32,233 nt of DNA from Streptomyces sp. AcH 505 (GCF_000818175.1 NZ_JTIY01000002.1:552856-585088); one strand, 5' to 3'. Shown: positions 1-9,194, counted from the first letter of the stretch. Translations and numbers: made by a program. Notes: a model not told the origin generated them from the sequence alone.

Positions 1-270
1 CCGGCGCCGGCCGAGGCGGGCACGTCCGCCCGGCCCGCGGCGCGGTCGAGCGCGGTCCGGTCCGCGAGCCCGGACGAGAAGACGACGTCCGCGGCCGAAG
101 CCTCACCCGCGGCCGAGCGGCCCACGAGGAAGACCACACCCCCCGCGCCGACGACACCGCCCGCGCAGCCGTCCCCGACCACCACACCCCCGCAGAGCCC
201 CACCGCCCCCACCACACCCCCGGCGACGGAACCCGCAGACCCGCCCGAGGGCGACACCCCCGACGCCTGA
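1..270 (+). CDS. C-terminal tail of an upstream protein, Pro/Thr-rich (partial)
   Basis: An open frame runs from the first base to TGA at 268-270, giving 89 residues with no start in the window. The visible part is low-complexity: Ala/Ser-rich first, then almost entirely Pro, Thr and Ala with a few acidic residues (for example TTPPAQPSPTTTPP). Such tails are common as extracellular wall-spanning stalks or disordered C-termini of actinobacterial membrane proteins and kinases. No catalytic domain is visible, so function cannot be named. The frame is supported by strong G/C at third codon positions. It converges on the regulator whose stop is at 279, eight bases away. Confidence 0.6.
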   Translation, partial: PAPAEAGTSARPAARSSAVRSASPDEKTTSAAEASPAAERPTRKTTPPAPTTPPAQPSPTTTPPQSPTAPTTPPATEPADPPEGDTPDA

Positions 271-278
271 CGGCCGCG

Positions 279-1280
279 CTACATCAGGCCTCTGCGGGCC
301 GCCTGCCACGCCAGCTGCATCCGGGTCGTCGCGCCGACGGCCGTCATCATCCCCTGGATACGCCGCTGCACCGTCCGTCTGCTGAGCCCCATCTGACTCG
401 CTATGGCCTTGTCGGCCACCCCCGCCACGAGCAGCGACAGCAGCTGGCGGTCCGTCGCCGACAGCACCTGTCCCGGCGCCGTGCCGTCCGTACCGCTCAC
501 CTCGCCCGACGCGCTGACATCCAGCGGTACCGCGTCCTCCCAGTACCGCTCGAACAGGGCGACCAGCGCCTCCAGCAGACTGCTCCCGCGCACCAGCGCC
601 GTGGTCGGCTCCTCCGAACTGCCGCCGGGGCCGCCGGGAACCAGCGGACAGATCGCGATGGACCGGTCGGCGACCGCCAGCCTGAGCGGCAGATGCGGCA
701 CGGCGCGGGCGATCTCGCCGGCCCGCACACCCTCCACCACGTTGTCGACCGCCCCCGCGTCGTCGAAGAACGCCCGCTCGTACAGGACGCGGTAGCGCAC
801 CCCACGGGCCAGCGCGTCGAACTCGGCCTTGTTGCTGCCCGACGGCATCGCGACGTACTGCGCCTTGCAGAACCACAGCATCTCGTGCCGGGTGTTGTCC
901 TGGATCTGCCGCAGCTGCTGGCGCAGCGCCTCGGCGCCGGTGATCACCTCGATGAGCTGGTCGGGGTCGCTGCGCCGGCGGGTACGCCGGTACGTCTCCA
1001 CCAGATCGGTCACGGCGGCGCGGGCCTCGTCGAGCGCGTCCGACCTGCGCTGCAGATGCGGCAGCAGGGCGACGTCCGGGGGAGCGGCGACAAAGCTCCG
1101 CGGGGTCCGGTCCGTCCAGCTGGCGAGGCCCTTGTCGGTGAGCGAGGCCAGGGCGCGCTCCGTCTCGTGCGGACTGAGACCGGCGCGCTCCGATATCTCG
1201 TCCGCTGCGGCGGTGGGCGTCGTCACGAGCAGCCGGTAGACGGATTCCTCCGTCTCGGTCAGGCCCACAGCCTCCAGCAT
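279..1280 (-). CDS. TrmB/LuxR-type HTH transcriptional regulator
   Basis: This 333-residue protein has an N-terminal winged-helix of TrmB type (residues about 6-70, with SERAGLSPHETERALASL as the recognition region), a middle helical and sensor-like domain (about 75-255), and a C-terminal LuxR-type HTH (about 273-331, LSATDRQLLSLLVAG ... SRRTVQRRIQ). There is no receiver domain or ATPase, so it is an orphan regulator rather than a two-component or LAL protein. I chose ATG at 1280 because GGAGAGGAG sits five bases upstream; the in-frame ATG at 1310 has no such site, and longer extensions run into the hairpins of the upstream gene. It lies downstream of and in the same direction as the subtilase, but two hairpins between them suggest a separate transcript. 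The ligand and targets are unknown. Confidence 0.85.
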   Translation of the reverse strand: MLEAVGLTETEESVYRLLVTTPTAAADEISERAGLSPHETERALASLTDKGLASWTDRTPRSFVAAPPDVALLPHLQRRSDALDEARAAVTDLVETYRRTRRRSDPDQLIEVITGAEALRQQLRQIQDNTRHEMLWFCKAQYVAMPSGSNKAEFDALARGVRYRVLYERAFFDDAGAVDNVVEGVRAGEIARAVPHLPLRLAVADRSIAICPLVPGGPGGSSEEPTTALVRGSSLLEALVALFERYWEDAVPLDVSASGEVSGTDGTAPGQVLSATDRQLLSLLVAGVADKAIASQMGLSRRTVQRRIQGMMTAVGATTRMQLAWQAARRGLM

Positions 1281-1420
1281 TGCCGCTCCTCTCCGGCGAA
1301 CCGCCGTCATGTCCGAGGGGGCGGCGCCCGCGCCGAGAGGGTCAGGGCCGCCCGATCCGTCGGCGCCGACGCTAGGAAACGGCACTATACGCCTGGTGGC
1401 AGCGGGTGCCGGAGCGTCAG

Positions 1421-1463
1421 AAAGCGGCGGGTACGGGGCATTCAGCATCCCCGTACCCGCCGC
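1421..1463 (-). terminator. Strong intrinsic terminator of the subtilase gene
   Basis: A perfect 15-base inverted repeat (arms 1424-1438 and 1449-1463, GCGGCGGGTACGGGG) encloses a 10-base loop. Read on the minus strand, the stem is followed at once by TTT, a short U-tract. It lies 70 to 110 bases beyond the subtilase stop, between it and the regulator gene. Confidence 0.8.
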
Positions 1464-1472
1464 TGTGGCCCC

Positions 1473-1508
1473 GGGCCCGTCCGTCCCCGCTCCCCGCCGG
1501 ACGGGCCC
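1473..1508 (-). terminator. Second GC-rich hairpin after the subtilase
   Basis: Arms GGGCCCGTCCG (1473-1483) and CGGACGGGCCC (1498-1508) are perfectly complementary over 11 bases with a 14-base loop. It comes first after the subtilase stop and forms a tandem with the hairpin at 1421-1463. No U-tract follows, which is common for streptomycete terminators; it could equally be an RNA-stabilising 3' hairpin. Confidence 0.6.
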
Positions 1509-1531
1509 CGGCCTCGCGTTGGCCGCCTCCG

Positions 1532-4500
1532 CTACCCGCCGAGGCGGTAGGCGCGTTCCACGGTCTGCCGGACGCTGTTGCCCGCCTTGTCCGTGGCGGT
1601 CACCCGCAGCGTCACGAACGCGTCGTCCGCCGTGCGCCTCGGCTGCTCCAGCGTCGCCGCGAACCGGTTGTGGCCACGACCGGCGACCCGGGTCGCCGCC
1701 GTCCACGTCCGGCCGTCGTCGTACGAGGCGTCGACCCGTACCTTGACGCCCTGCGGAGCGGCGAGACCCGGCTGTTCGCGCACGGTCAGACCGATGTCGT
1801 GCCGGCGTCCCTCGCGCACCGCGTTGTCCGCGTCGACCGGTACGTCGTAGTCGACCTGGAGCAGCGGGAGCGCGGTCTCGGCCGATGCGTTACCCGAGCG
1901 GAACGACCACGAGGTCGCCGTACGGGTGCCGAACGTCCACTCGTCCGAGGTGCGGGACGTCGACAGGTCCAGCCGGTAGCCGGCCGCGCCGGGCGCCACC
2001 TCGACATCGGCCCAGGCGCTGTCGGCCGTGGCCACCTCGACCCCGTCGCGGAACAGCTTGGCCGACGAGGCGTCACCTGCCGGCAGCGGGTCCCGCGCCG
2101 CCGTCCCTGACGTGCCGATGCCGCCGTCGACGACCGAGCGCGACCAGTGGCCCGCCTTCGCGTCGGTGAACTCGGGGATCCGCAGCGACAGGACGTTCCC
2201 GTCGCGGGTGGACGGGGTCGCCGTACCGGCCGGGACCGAGGGCCGGACCACGGCGCCGAACCAGCTCTCGTCGCTCCTGGCGCCCGCCTTGTACTGCTGC
2301 TGGCCGTCCCGCATCCCGGTGTTGAGCGGCACGTCCACGTCGAACGCCGTGGTGTGACTGACGTAGTGCTGCCACGTGGTGTCGTCGGCGCTCACGTACT
2401 CCGTACGCCGGAAGCCGGTCGGCACGAAGCGGCTGTACTGGTTCCAGGCGTAGTCCTGGTACGGGCGCCAGCCGAACCGCTGCTCGCTCGCCCACGGCAG
2501 CCCGCCGTTGTCGGCGTACGTGGTGCGGACCTGGGCGGTGTTGCGGTCCGAGACCGTGTAGACCACGTTCTGCGGGACCTGACCGACCGAGGTCTGCATC
2601 ACGTCGTAGAGGTACGGGCTGCGCGCCGTCCCGGAGAACGCGACCGTGGTGCTGCGGCGCTTGACGCGCGCCAGCAGGGCCGCGCCGCCCTCGGCGCTGA
2701 CCCGTACGGTCGGCAGCGCGTTGGGGTCGCTGTCAGGACGCCATCTGGTCCACGGGTACTTCGTCGGCCAGACCAGCAGCAGTCCCTTCGCGCCGGCCTT
2801 CGCCGCCGCGTCGGCGAGCTGCCGCTCGTCGGAGCCGTCGTCCCGTACGACGGCGAGCTTGCCGCGCACCTTGGCGGGCCGCAGGTCCGGCGCCGCGCTC
2901 GTACCGGCGTCCACGGCCGTCAGCCGTACGCCCTTCTCGGCGTAGAGCGGCGAGGAGTTGGTGTAGTACGGGTTGAGATCGATGTCGGCGCCGACGACGT
3001 CCGCCTTGATCAGCGGTGCGACGAGCTGCCAGCGGGAGGCGAACTCGAAGGTGCCGTCGGTGACCTTGGCGGTGGGGCTCACGTACAGCCGCTTGGCGAT
3101 GTCGAAGTACATCACGCCCTGGGTGAGACTGTGCCCGTCGATCTGCCGGTAGGTCTGGTAGCTCGGGGCGCCGCGCTGCTCGGCGGGCTCGGGGGTGCGG
3201 ATCTGCACCTGGGTGGTCTTCCGGGCGTCCAGGGTGACGCCCATGTCCTTGGTGACCTTCACCTCGGGCAGGACGATGTTCCGCAGCTCCTGCCCGTCGG
3301 TGCCCTCGTCGACCGATGAGCTGCTGAGCTGGTACGTGCCCTCCTCGACCTCCGCGACGGCCGGATCGGTGCTGATGTAGTCCACGAACCCGTCGGGGCC
3401 CCAGATGGTCGGCAGCCCCCCGTCAGGATGCCCGTCCTTGTCCAGGGACGTGACGGTGAGCCGGTGGATCGGACCGTGCACCACGAAGCTGACGGTGGTG
3501 TGGGCGACGACGGTGCCGTCGGCCGCCGTGGCGGTGACGTAGCCGTAGTACTCGCCGCGCTCGGCGCGCGCCGGATCGGCGCCCAGCGGCACATCGGCCG
3601 AAGCGCCCGGCGCCAGTTGTACGGCGCCGTTGCCGAACGTGAGCGCGCCGGAGCCGAGTTCCCGGCCACCGGTCGTCGCGAGCTTGGCGGTCAGCCGCAG
3701 CGAGACCGCCTTGTCCGACTGGTTGGTGTAATGGATCGTGGCGTTCGCGGCGTCGGCCGACTGCTTCGCGCCGCCCGTCTGGAACGGACCGAGCGCGACC
3801 GTGCCGGTCGCCGTGACGGGACCGGTCGTCGCGCTCGCCAGGTCGATGCGTCCGCCGCCCTGTTCCGTCGGCAGGGTGCCGGACACGGTGTGGGCCGTAC
3901 TGATCAGCGCGTCCTTGAGTTCACGCGCGCCCCAGTCGGGGTGCTCCTGGGCGAGCAGCGCCGCGGCTCCCGCCACGTGCGGTGTCGCCATCGAGGTGCC
4001 GGAAGCCGCGACGTAGTACTCGTCGACGGGGGTGCCCAGCGTCGTACCCGCCGCGCGTGTGGCAACGATGTCAACGCCGGGCGCTGTGACATCGGGCTTC
4101 ACCGCGGCGTCACCGACGCGCGGACCACGGCTGGAGAACGGGGCGAGCGAGTCGTCGCGGTCGACGGCCCCGACGGTCAGCGCCTCGTCGGCGGCGCCGG
4201 GCGAACCGATCGTCTCCGTCCCGGCCTCGCCGTTGTTGCCCGCCGCCACCACGAACAACGTCCCGGTGCGCTCGGTGATCTCGTCGACCGCGGCGCTCAT
4301 CGGGTCGGTGCCGTCGGTCGTCTCGTCCGAGCCGAGGCTCATGTTGACGACCTTGGCGCCCTGCGCCGCCGCCCACTCCATGCCCTCGATGACCTGCGAC
4401 TCGCTGCCGTAGCCGTCGTCCCCGAGGACCTTGCCGACCAGCAGGTCGGCCTGTGAGGCGACGCCCTTGCGGCTGCCGCCGGAAGCGGCGCCGGTGCCGC

Positions 4501-5365
4501 CGACGATGGAGGCGACATGCGTGCCGTGGCCGAAGACGTCAGTGGTGCCGCCACTGCCCGAGAAGTCCTTGGTCAGCGACACCCGGCCGGCCAGGTCCGG
4601 ATGGGTCTGGTCGACACCCGTGTCCAGGACGGCGACCTTGACGCCCTTGCCCTGGTAGCCGAGCGCCCAGGCGGCCGGCGCGTTGATCTGTCCCGTACTG
4701 CGGTCCAGGGAAGCGCCCACCCGGCCGTCGAGCCACACCTTGGGTGTCGCGGACAGCCGCTTGGCGGTCATCTCGCCGTCGCCAGGGGCGAGTTCGTGCC
4801 AGAAGGCGGCGAGATCACTGTCGGCGACCCGTACCGAGCGGGCACCGATGCTCGTCAGGCGGCGCGAGGGGGCGTCGTCGTCGTTGAGCGCGGTGAGTTC
4901 CCTCGCGGTGCCGGCCGCCGCCGACCCGGCCTTCGGGTCCGACACGATCAGCGGCAGGCCGTCGCTGTGCGCCTCGTCGTACCCCTGCGCCAACAGGGCG
5001 GTGACGTCGAACAGTTGCCGGTCCAGCGCGCCGGTGGAGACCAGGTCGAGCGCGTCGGACGGCAGGACCGTCAGCTTGCCGTCCTGTTCGGCCGTCCGGA
5101 ACAGCACCCCGTCCCTGCCGGGCCCGGGATCGACGGACGCCGTCCGCTTCCCGTCGGGGCCGACCCCGACGGTGACCCGGTCCCCGGTGATCAGCCGTAC
5201 CGTGGCCGGCTGCCCGCTCTGCCCGCTCCGACCGGCCGCCGCGGGGGCGCCGGCGCTCGCTTCGCTGTCGGTGTGCGGCGCCTGCGATGCCCACGCGGGT
5301 GCCAGGGCGCCCGCCGTCATCAGCAACGCCGTCGCTATCGCCGCCGAAAGGCGGGTCCGTCTCAT
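1532..5365 (-). CDS. Large secreted S8 family serine peptidase (subtilase)
   Basis: A 1277-residue secreted subtilisin-like protease. The N-terminus is a signal peptide (MRRTRLSAAIATALLM ... AWA, cleavage near residue 27), followed by a pro-region to about 225. The S8 core spans about 235-525 with all four key residues: Asp248 in AVLDTGVDQTHPD, His280 in GHGTHVAS, oxyanion Asn377 in AAGNNG, and Ser458 in SGTSMATPHVAG. The long C-terminal half contains a protease-associated-like segment (KLAVVRDDGSDERQLADAA onward) and beta-rich domains. This domain order matches the large 1000-plus-residue Streptomyces subtilases, which degrade extracellular protein. I chose ATG at 5365, with AAAGGG eight bases upstream, because the longer frame adds residues ahead of the signal peptide. 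It is divergent from a signal peptidase gene. Substrate is not predictable. Confidence 0.95.
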   Translation of the reverse strand: MRRTRLSAAIATALLMTAGALAPAWASQAPHTDSEASAGAPAAAGRSGQSGQPATVRLITGDRVTVGVGPDGKRTASVDPGPGRDGVLFRTAEQDGKLTVLPSDALDLVSTGALDRQLFDVTALLAQGYDEAHSDGLPLIVSDPKAGSAAAGTARELTALNDDDAPSRRLTSIGARSVRVADSDLAAFWHELAPGDGEMTAKRLSATPKVWLDGRVGASLDRSTGQINAPAAWALGYQGKGVKVAVLDTGVDQTHPDLAGRVSLTKDFSGSGGTTDVFGHGTHVASIVGGTGAASGGSRKGVASQADLLVGKVLGDDGYGSESQVIEGMEWAAAQGAKVVNMSLGSDETTDGTDPMSAAVDEITERTGTLFVVAAGNNGEAGTETIGSPGAADEALTVGAVDRDDSLAPFSSRGPRVGDAAVKPDVTAPGVDIVATRAAGTTLGTPVDEYYVAASGTSMATPHVAGAAALLAQEHPDWGARELKDALISTAHTVSGTLPTEQGGGRIDLASATTGPVTATGTVALGPFQTGGAKQSADAANATIHYTNQSDKAVSLRLTAKLATTGGRELGSGALTFGNGAVQLAPGASADVPLGADPARAERGEYYGYVTATAADGTVVAHTTVSFVVHGPIHRLTVTSLDKDGHPDGGLPTIWGPDGFVDYISTDPAVAEVEEGTYQLSSSSVDEGTDGQELRNIVLPEVKVTKDMGVTLDARKTTQVQIRTPEPAEQRGAPSYQTYRQIDGHSLTQGVMYFDIAKRLYVSPTAKVTDGTFEFASRWQLVAPLIKADVVGADIDLNPYYTNSSPLYAEKGVRLTAVDAGTSAAPDLRPAKVRGKLAVVRDDGSDERQLADAAAKAGAKGLLLVWPTKYPWTRWRPDSDPNALPTVRVSAEGGAALLARVKRRSTTVAFSGTARSPYLYDVMQTSVGQVPQNVVYTVSDRNTAQVRTTYADNGGLPWASEQRFGWRPYQDYAWNQYSRFVPTGFRRTEYVSADDTTWQHYVSHTTAFDVDVPLNTGMRDGQQQYKAGARSDESWFGAVVRPSVPAGTATPSTRDGNVLSLRIPEFTDAKAGHWSRSVVDGGIGTSGTAARDPLPAGDASSAKLFRDGVEVATADSAWADVEVAPGAAGYRLDLSTSRTSDEWTFGTRTATSWSFRSGNASAETALPLLQVDYDVPVDADNAVREGRRHDIGLTVREQPGLAAPQGVKVRVDASYDDGRTWTAATRVAGRGHNRFAATLEQPRRTADDAFVTLRVTATDKAGNSVRQTVERAYRLGG

Positions 5366-5581
5366 AGGTGCAGCCCTTTCGTCCCACGCCGCTGTCACGT
5401 GCTCCGCTCAGAGTCCGGCAGCTCAGGAGGGGCTGTCACGGATTCCGGCTGGCGCGCTTGGGACATGTCGCAACGGCGCCACCCCTGTTCGCAACCGGAC
5501 GGCCCTGGTGCCGGCGCTCGAACGGGCGCGGCTAACCTTTGGCCGTTCCGCCTGCTCAGGGCGGACCGGGGAGGGCACATC

Positions 5582-6268
5582 GTGGGTACGGGCAGACGGC
5601 GTGGAAGACCGCTGGCGATCGCGGCACTGGTACTGACTCTGCTGGGTCTCGCGGCGGTCGTCGGAAGCGTGGGAGTGACACGCACCAGGTACAACACCGC
5701 GGAAATGGCGGGCGCTTCGATGGAGCCGACCTACCACGCGGGTTCGCGGGTCTTCGCCGAGAAGAGCGACGGCAGTGGGATCGAGCGGGGCGACCTCATC
5801 CTCTCGGAGCCCCTGAAGGGCGAGGGCGGGCTGACACTGAAGCGGGTGGTGGGCGTGGGCGGGGACCATGTCGTCTGCTGCGTCGAAGGAAAGGTAACCG
5901 TCAACAGCCGCGTTCTGGATGAGCCTTACGTGAAAGGTGGGGAAACGTCCAGAACCGGTGAGAAGTACGACGTGACCGTCGAGCCGGGCCGGCTCTTCCT
6001 GCTGGGCGACAACCGGAACAACTCCATGGATTCCCGGTTCTACCTGGCGGACCACGAAGGCACGATCCCGGTCTCCGCCGTGCGGTACCGCGTGCTCGAC
6101 GACAAGACGCCCCTCATCGCCTGGATCGGCATCGCCGCCGTGGGCGCGCTGGCCGTGCTCGCGGGCCTGGCCCTGGGAGTGGCCTGGCTGATCGTCCGCA
6201 GGACTCCACCGCGCGGCCCGTCCCTGCCGCCGCCGCATGTGGGCGCGTTCCACGGGCAGAGCGCCTAG
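5582..6268 (+). CDS. Type I signal peptidase (LepB/Sip family)
   Basis: A 228-residue membrane protease that removes signal peptides from exported proteins, acting on the outer face of the membrane. An N-terminal membrane anchor (about 11-32) precedes the conserved boxes: SMEPT with nucleophile Ser46, KRVVGVGGD with general base Lys87, and GDNRNNSMDSR (142-152). A second membrane segment (about 178-206) at the C-terminus matches the two-anchor form seen in several streptomycete Sip enzymes. Start GTG 5582 has GGGGAGGG six bases upstream; the much longer open frame to the left is antisense to the subtilase and is not credible. The gene is divergent from the subtilase across about 216 bases and its stop overlaps the stop of the convergent amidotransferase by four bases. 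Streptomycetes carry several paralogues, so I give no symbol. Confidence 0.93.
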   Translation: MGTGRRRGRPLAIAALVLTLLGLAAVVGSVGVTRTRYNTAEMAGASMEPTYHAGSRVFAEKSDGSGIERGDLILSEPLKGEGGLTLKRVVGVGGDHVVCCVEGKVTVNSRVLDEPYVKGGETSRTGEKYDVTVEPGRLFLLGDNRNNSMDSRFYLADHEGTIPVSAVRYRVLDDKTPLIAWIGIAAVGALAVLAGLALGVAWLIVRRTPPRGPSLPPPHVGAFHGQSA

Positions 6269-7005
6269 GGTCTGTCCCGCCGGAGGGTCAGCCCTCGCCC
6301 CTCGCCCCTCGCCACCGCGGCGAACCGCAGCGCCACCTCGTGCCAGACCTTCACCGCCGCCGGTTCGTCGCGCTCGGCTGCCCGGGCCAGTTCCGTCCGG
6401 TCCGCGCCGTACTTCTCCAGCCGCTCCGTGCTCCATCCGCTGATCCGCTCCGCGGCGGCCTCCGGGTGGAACTGCACGCCCCAGGCGTGCGCGCCGAGCC
6501 GGAACGCCTGGTACGGGCAGTGTTCGCTGCGGGCCAGCCAGCTCGCGCCCGGCGGCAGTTCGGTGATCGCGTCCACATGGTTCTCGATCGCCGTCGGGTG
6601 CGCGGGCAGCCCGCGGAACAGCGGGTCGTCCGCCGCCTCCGCGCGCAGCGTCAGCCGGGTGCTGCCGAACTCGGGCGTGCCGTGCTCGCCCCGTACCGTC
6701 CCGCCCGCGACCTGGGCCAGCATCTGGCCGCCCAGGCAGATCCCGAACACCGGCACCCCGGTGTCGAGGGCCTCGCGGACCAGGGCCCTGGTCGGCGCGA
6801 GCCACGGTGCGCGGGCGTCGTCGTCGGGGAGATAGGCCCCGCCGAGCACGATCAGCGCCCGGTGGGCCAGCTTCGGCGGCAGCGGCGCACCGTCGTACGC
6901 CGGTACGACGGACAGGTCGAGCCCGCCTTCGGCCAGCCAGCGCTCCCAGCGTCCCGGGCCGCCCGCAGGCCCGTGCTGTACGACGAGCGCCGATGCCGAA
7001 GCCAT
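6265..7005 (-). CDS. Class I glutamine amidotransferase-like protein
   Basis: A 246-residue stand-alone GATase1-fold protein. The catalytic triad is intact: Cys90 in FGICLGGQ, His180 and Glu182 in VQFHPEA. Stand-alone members include GMP-synthase-like glutaminases and gamma-glutamyl hydrolases such as the PuuD type; the reaction here cannot be fixed from sequence alone, because no synthetase partner is adjacent. Start ATG 7005 has AGGA six bases upstream; the open frame continues 15 codons further with no better site. It is cytoplasmic, with no signal peptide or membrane segment. It converges on the signal peptidase (four-base stop overlap) and lies downstream of the ctaD pair, separated by a hairpin. 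Confidence 0.85.
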   Translation of the reverse strand: MASASALVVQHGPAGGPGRWERWLAEGGLDLSVVPAYDGAPLPPKLAHRALIVLGGAYLPDDDARAPWLAPTRALVREALDTGVPVFGICLGGQMLAQVAGGTVRGEHGTPEFGSTRLTLRAEAADDPLFRGLPAHPTAIENHVDAITELPPGASWLARSEHCPYQAFRLGAHAWGVQFHPEAAAERISGWSTERLEKYGADRTELARAAERDEPAAVKVWHEVALRFAAVARGEGRGLTLRRDRP

Positions 7006-7066
7006 GACTGTTCCTGCCTCTCCGAGCGGCCCACCCGCGGGCCGGTTCACCTGCCACCCTCTCAGG

Positions 7067-7098
7067 CCCCGGGGCCCGGCCCGACGGCCGGGCCGGGG
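7067..7098 (-). terminator. Hairpin after the ctaD operon
   Basis: GGCCCGGC (7073-7080) and GCCGGGCC (7087-7094) pair over eight bases around a six-base loop. Flanking CCCC (7067-7070) and GGGG (7095-7098) extend the stem across a two-base bulge. It sits eight bases past the stop of the small membrane protein gene and before the amidotransferase start. It has no U-tract. Confidence 0.55.
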
Positions 7099-7105
7099 AG
7101 CGGCC

Positions 7106-7450
7106 TCAGCGCGTCAGCAGGGGCAGCGCCGTGCACGTACCCGTCACAGCGCCGCCGACGGCGACGACGGTGAGCGCCACACAGCGGCCCTTGAGCTGCT
7201 GGTAGCGCGCCGTGTACTCGTCCCGCAGCTCCTCGCTGCGCTCCCGGATCCGGACGAGCACGGCCCGGGACACCCGCAGCCGGTCGGCCGTGTAGACCTG
7301 TTCCACCTCCTCACGCTGCGCCGTGGTGAGCCAGGGCAACTGCTCGGCGAAGAGCGCCGCCTGGCTGCGGGCCTCGTGGACCTCGGTGTTCCACAGGAGA
7401 TAGCCCTCCAGCTGCGCCAGCCCCCGCGCACTGTCCTTGTCCAGCTCCAC
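7106..7450 (-). CDS. Small predicted membrane protein downstream of ctaD
   Basis: A 114-residue protein, mostly amphipathic helix rich in Arg, Glu and Gln (about 1-88), ending in one probable membrane segment (about 90-110, VALTVVAVGGAVTG). I do not recognise a named family. The GTG start at 7450 has a perfect AGGAGG nine bases upstream, and the gene begins 13 bases after the ctaD stop, so the two are almost certainly co-transcribed. The topology (soluble N-terminus, C-terminal anchor) would suit a small accessory or assembly factor of the oxidase, but that is inference from position only. A hairpin follows its stop. Confidence 0.75.
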   Translation of the reverse strand: MELDKDSARGLAQLEGYLLWNTEVHEARSQAALFAEQLPWLTTAQREEVEQVYTADRLRVSRAVLVRIRERSEELRDEYTARYQQLKGRCVALTVVAVGGAVTGTCTALPLLTR

Positions 7451-7463
7451 GCGCTCTCGCCTC

Positions 7464-9194
7464 CTACTCCTGCTTGTCGCCCGGCGCCACGATGGCCGAG
7501 GTCTGTGGCCGGGTGGCCATCTCGTCGATGACGGAGATCTCCGGGTGGTGCAGGTCGAACGCCGGCGACTCGGAGCGGATACGGGGGAGCGTGACGAAGT
7601 TGTGCCGAGGCGGCGGGCACGATGTCGCCCATTCGAGCGAGCGCCCGTAGCCCCACGGGTCGTCGACCTCGACCTTCTTGCCGTACTTCGCCGTCTTCCA
7701 GACGTTGTAGAAGAACGGCAGCATCGACAGACCCAGCACGAACGAGCTGATGGACGAGATGGTGTTGAGCGTGGTGAAGCCGTCCGCCGCCAGGTAGTCG
7801 GCGTAGCGCCGTGGCATGCCTTCGGCGCCCAGCCAGTGCTGGATGAGGAAGGTGCCGTGGAAGCCGATGAACAGCGTCCAGAAGGTGATTTTGCCGAGCC
7901 GTTCGTCGAGCATCTTGCCGGTGAACTTCGGCCACCAGAAGTGGAATCCGGCGAACATCGCGAAGACCACGGTGCCGAAGACGACGTAGTGGAAGTGCGC
8001 GACGACGAAGTACGAGTCGGAGACGTGGAAGTCGAGGGGCGGCGAGGCCAGGATGACCCCGGTCAGACCGCCGAAGAGGAAGGTGACCAGGAAGCCGATC
8101 GTCCAGAGCATCGGGGTCTCGAAGGAGAGGGACCCCTTCCAGATCGTGCCGATCCAGTTGAAGAACTTCACCCCGGTCGGTACCGCGATGAGGAACGTCA
8201 TGAAGGAGAAGAACGGCAGCAGCACACCGCCGGTGACGTACATGTGGTGCGCCCAGACCGTCACGGACAGGCCTGCGATGGAGATCGTGGCGGCGACCAG
8301 ACCGATGTAGCCGAACATCGGCTTGCGGCTGAAGACCGGCAGGATTTCGGAGGCGATGCCGAAGAACGGGAGGGCGATGATGTAGACCTCCGGGTGGCCG
8401 AAGAACCAGAAGAGGTGCTGCCACAGCAGCGCCCCGCCGTTCGCCGGGTCGAAGACGTGCGCCCCGAATTTCCGGTCGGCCTCCAGCGCGAAGAGCGAGG
8501 CGGCGAGCACGGGGAAGGCGAACAGCACCAGCAGCGCGGTGAGCAGCACGTTCCAGGTGAAGATCGGCATCCGGAACATGGTCATGCCGGGCGCGCGCAT
8601 GCAGATGATCGTGGTGATGAAGTTGACGGAACCGAGGATCGTGCCGAATCCGGAGAAGGCAAGCCCCATGATCCACAAGTCACCGCCGATACCCGGCGAA
8701 TGGACCGCGTCGGTCAGCGGTGAATAGGCGAACCAGCCGAAGTCGGCCGCCCCGTCGGGAGTGAGGAAAGCGCCCACGGCGATGGTCGAGCCGAACAGGT
8801 AGAGCCAGTAGGCGAACATGTTCAGCCGCGGGAACGCGACGTCTGGCGCGCCGATCTGCAGCGGCATGATCCAGTTGGTGAAACCGGCGAACAGCGGTGT
8901 GGCGAACATCAGCAGCATGACCGTGCCGTGCATGGTGAAGGCCTGGTTGTACTGCTCGTTCGAGACGATCTGGGTGCCGGGACGGGCGAGTTCGGCGCGC
9001 ATGACGAGCGCCATGATGCCACCGAGAATGAAAAACACGAACGATGTGATGAGATACATCGAGCCGATCGTCTTATGATCGGTCGCGGTCGTCCAAGTGA
9101 CCACGATCGTGCCGATTTTTCGGCGCTTTCCCGGTCCCTTGTTCTGATAAGAATTCCCGGTCCCGGCCGGTCCTGCCGTACCTGTGGTGGTCAA
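7464..9194 (-). CDS. ctaD: Cytochrome c oxidase subunit I (orphan copy)
   Basis: A 576-residue aa3-type oxidase subunit I that carries haem a, haem a3 and CuB and reduces O2 to water while pumping protons. Metal and haem ligands are all visible: His89 (FTMHG), the CuB ligand and cross-linked Tyr in GHPEVY (His267, Tyr271), His316-His317 (AHHMYV), and His400/His402 (AHFHYV). The usual 12 membrane segments can be traced. The gene stands apart from ctaC, ctaE and qcr genes, so it is a second copy like those known in several streptomycetes. The codon at 9194 is TTG, with GGAGGAG eight bases upstream; no ATG or GTG in frame has a better site before the first membrane segment. It is divergent from the glycosidase gene. 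Confidence 0.96.
   Translation of the reverse strand: MTTTGTAGPAGTGNSYQNKGPGKRRKIGTIVVTWTTATDHKTIGSMYLITSFVFFILGGIMALVMRAELARPGTQIVSNEQYNQAFTMHGTVMLLMFATPLFAGFTNWIMPLQIGAPDVAFPRLNMFAYWLYLFGSTIAVGAFLTPDGAADFGWFAYSPLTDAVHSPGIGGDLWIMGLAFSGFGTILGSVNFITTIICMRAPGMTMFRMPIFTWNVLLTALLVLFAFPVLAASLFALEADRKFGAHVFDPANGGALLWQHLFWFFGHPEVYIIALPFFGIASEILPVFSRKPMFGYIGLVAATISIAGLSVTVWAHHMYVTGGVLLPFFSFMTFLIAVPTGVKFFNWIGTIWKGSLSFETPMLWTIGFLVTFLFGGLTGVILASPPLDFHVSDSYFVVAHFHYVVFGTVVFAMFAGFHFWWPKFTGKMLDERLGKITFWTLFIGFHGTFLIQHWLGAEGMPRRYADYLAADGFTTLNTISSISSFVLGLSMLPFFYNVWKTAKYGKKVEVDDPWGYGRSLEWATSCPPPRHNFVTLPRIRSESPAFDLHHPEISVIDEMATRPQTSAIVAPGDKQE

Noticed and set aside
1384..1389. TATAGT on the minus strand as -10 of the TrmB/LuxR-type regulator
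   Set aside because: No -35 match at a suitable distance (nearest CTGACG is 25 bases away).
4517..5581. Long N-terminal extension of the signal peptidase
   Set aside because: It is antisense to the subtilase and has no domain content; the GTG at 5582 has a good ribosome site and a normal family N-terminus.
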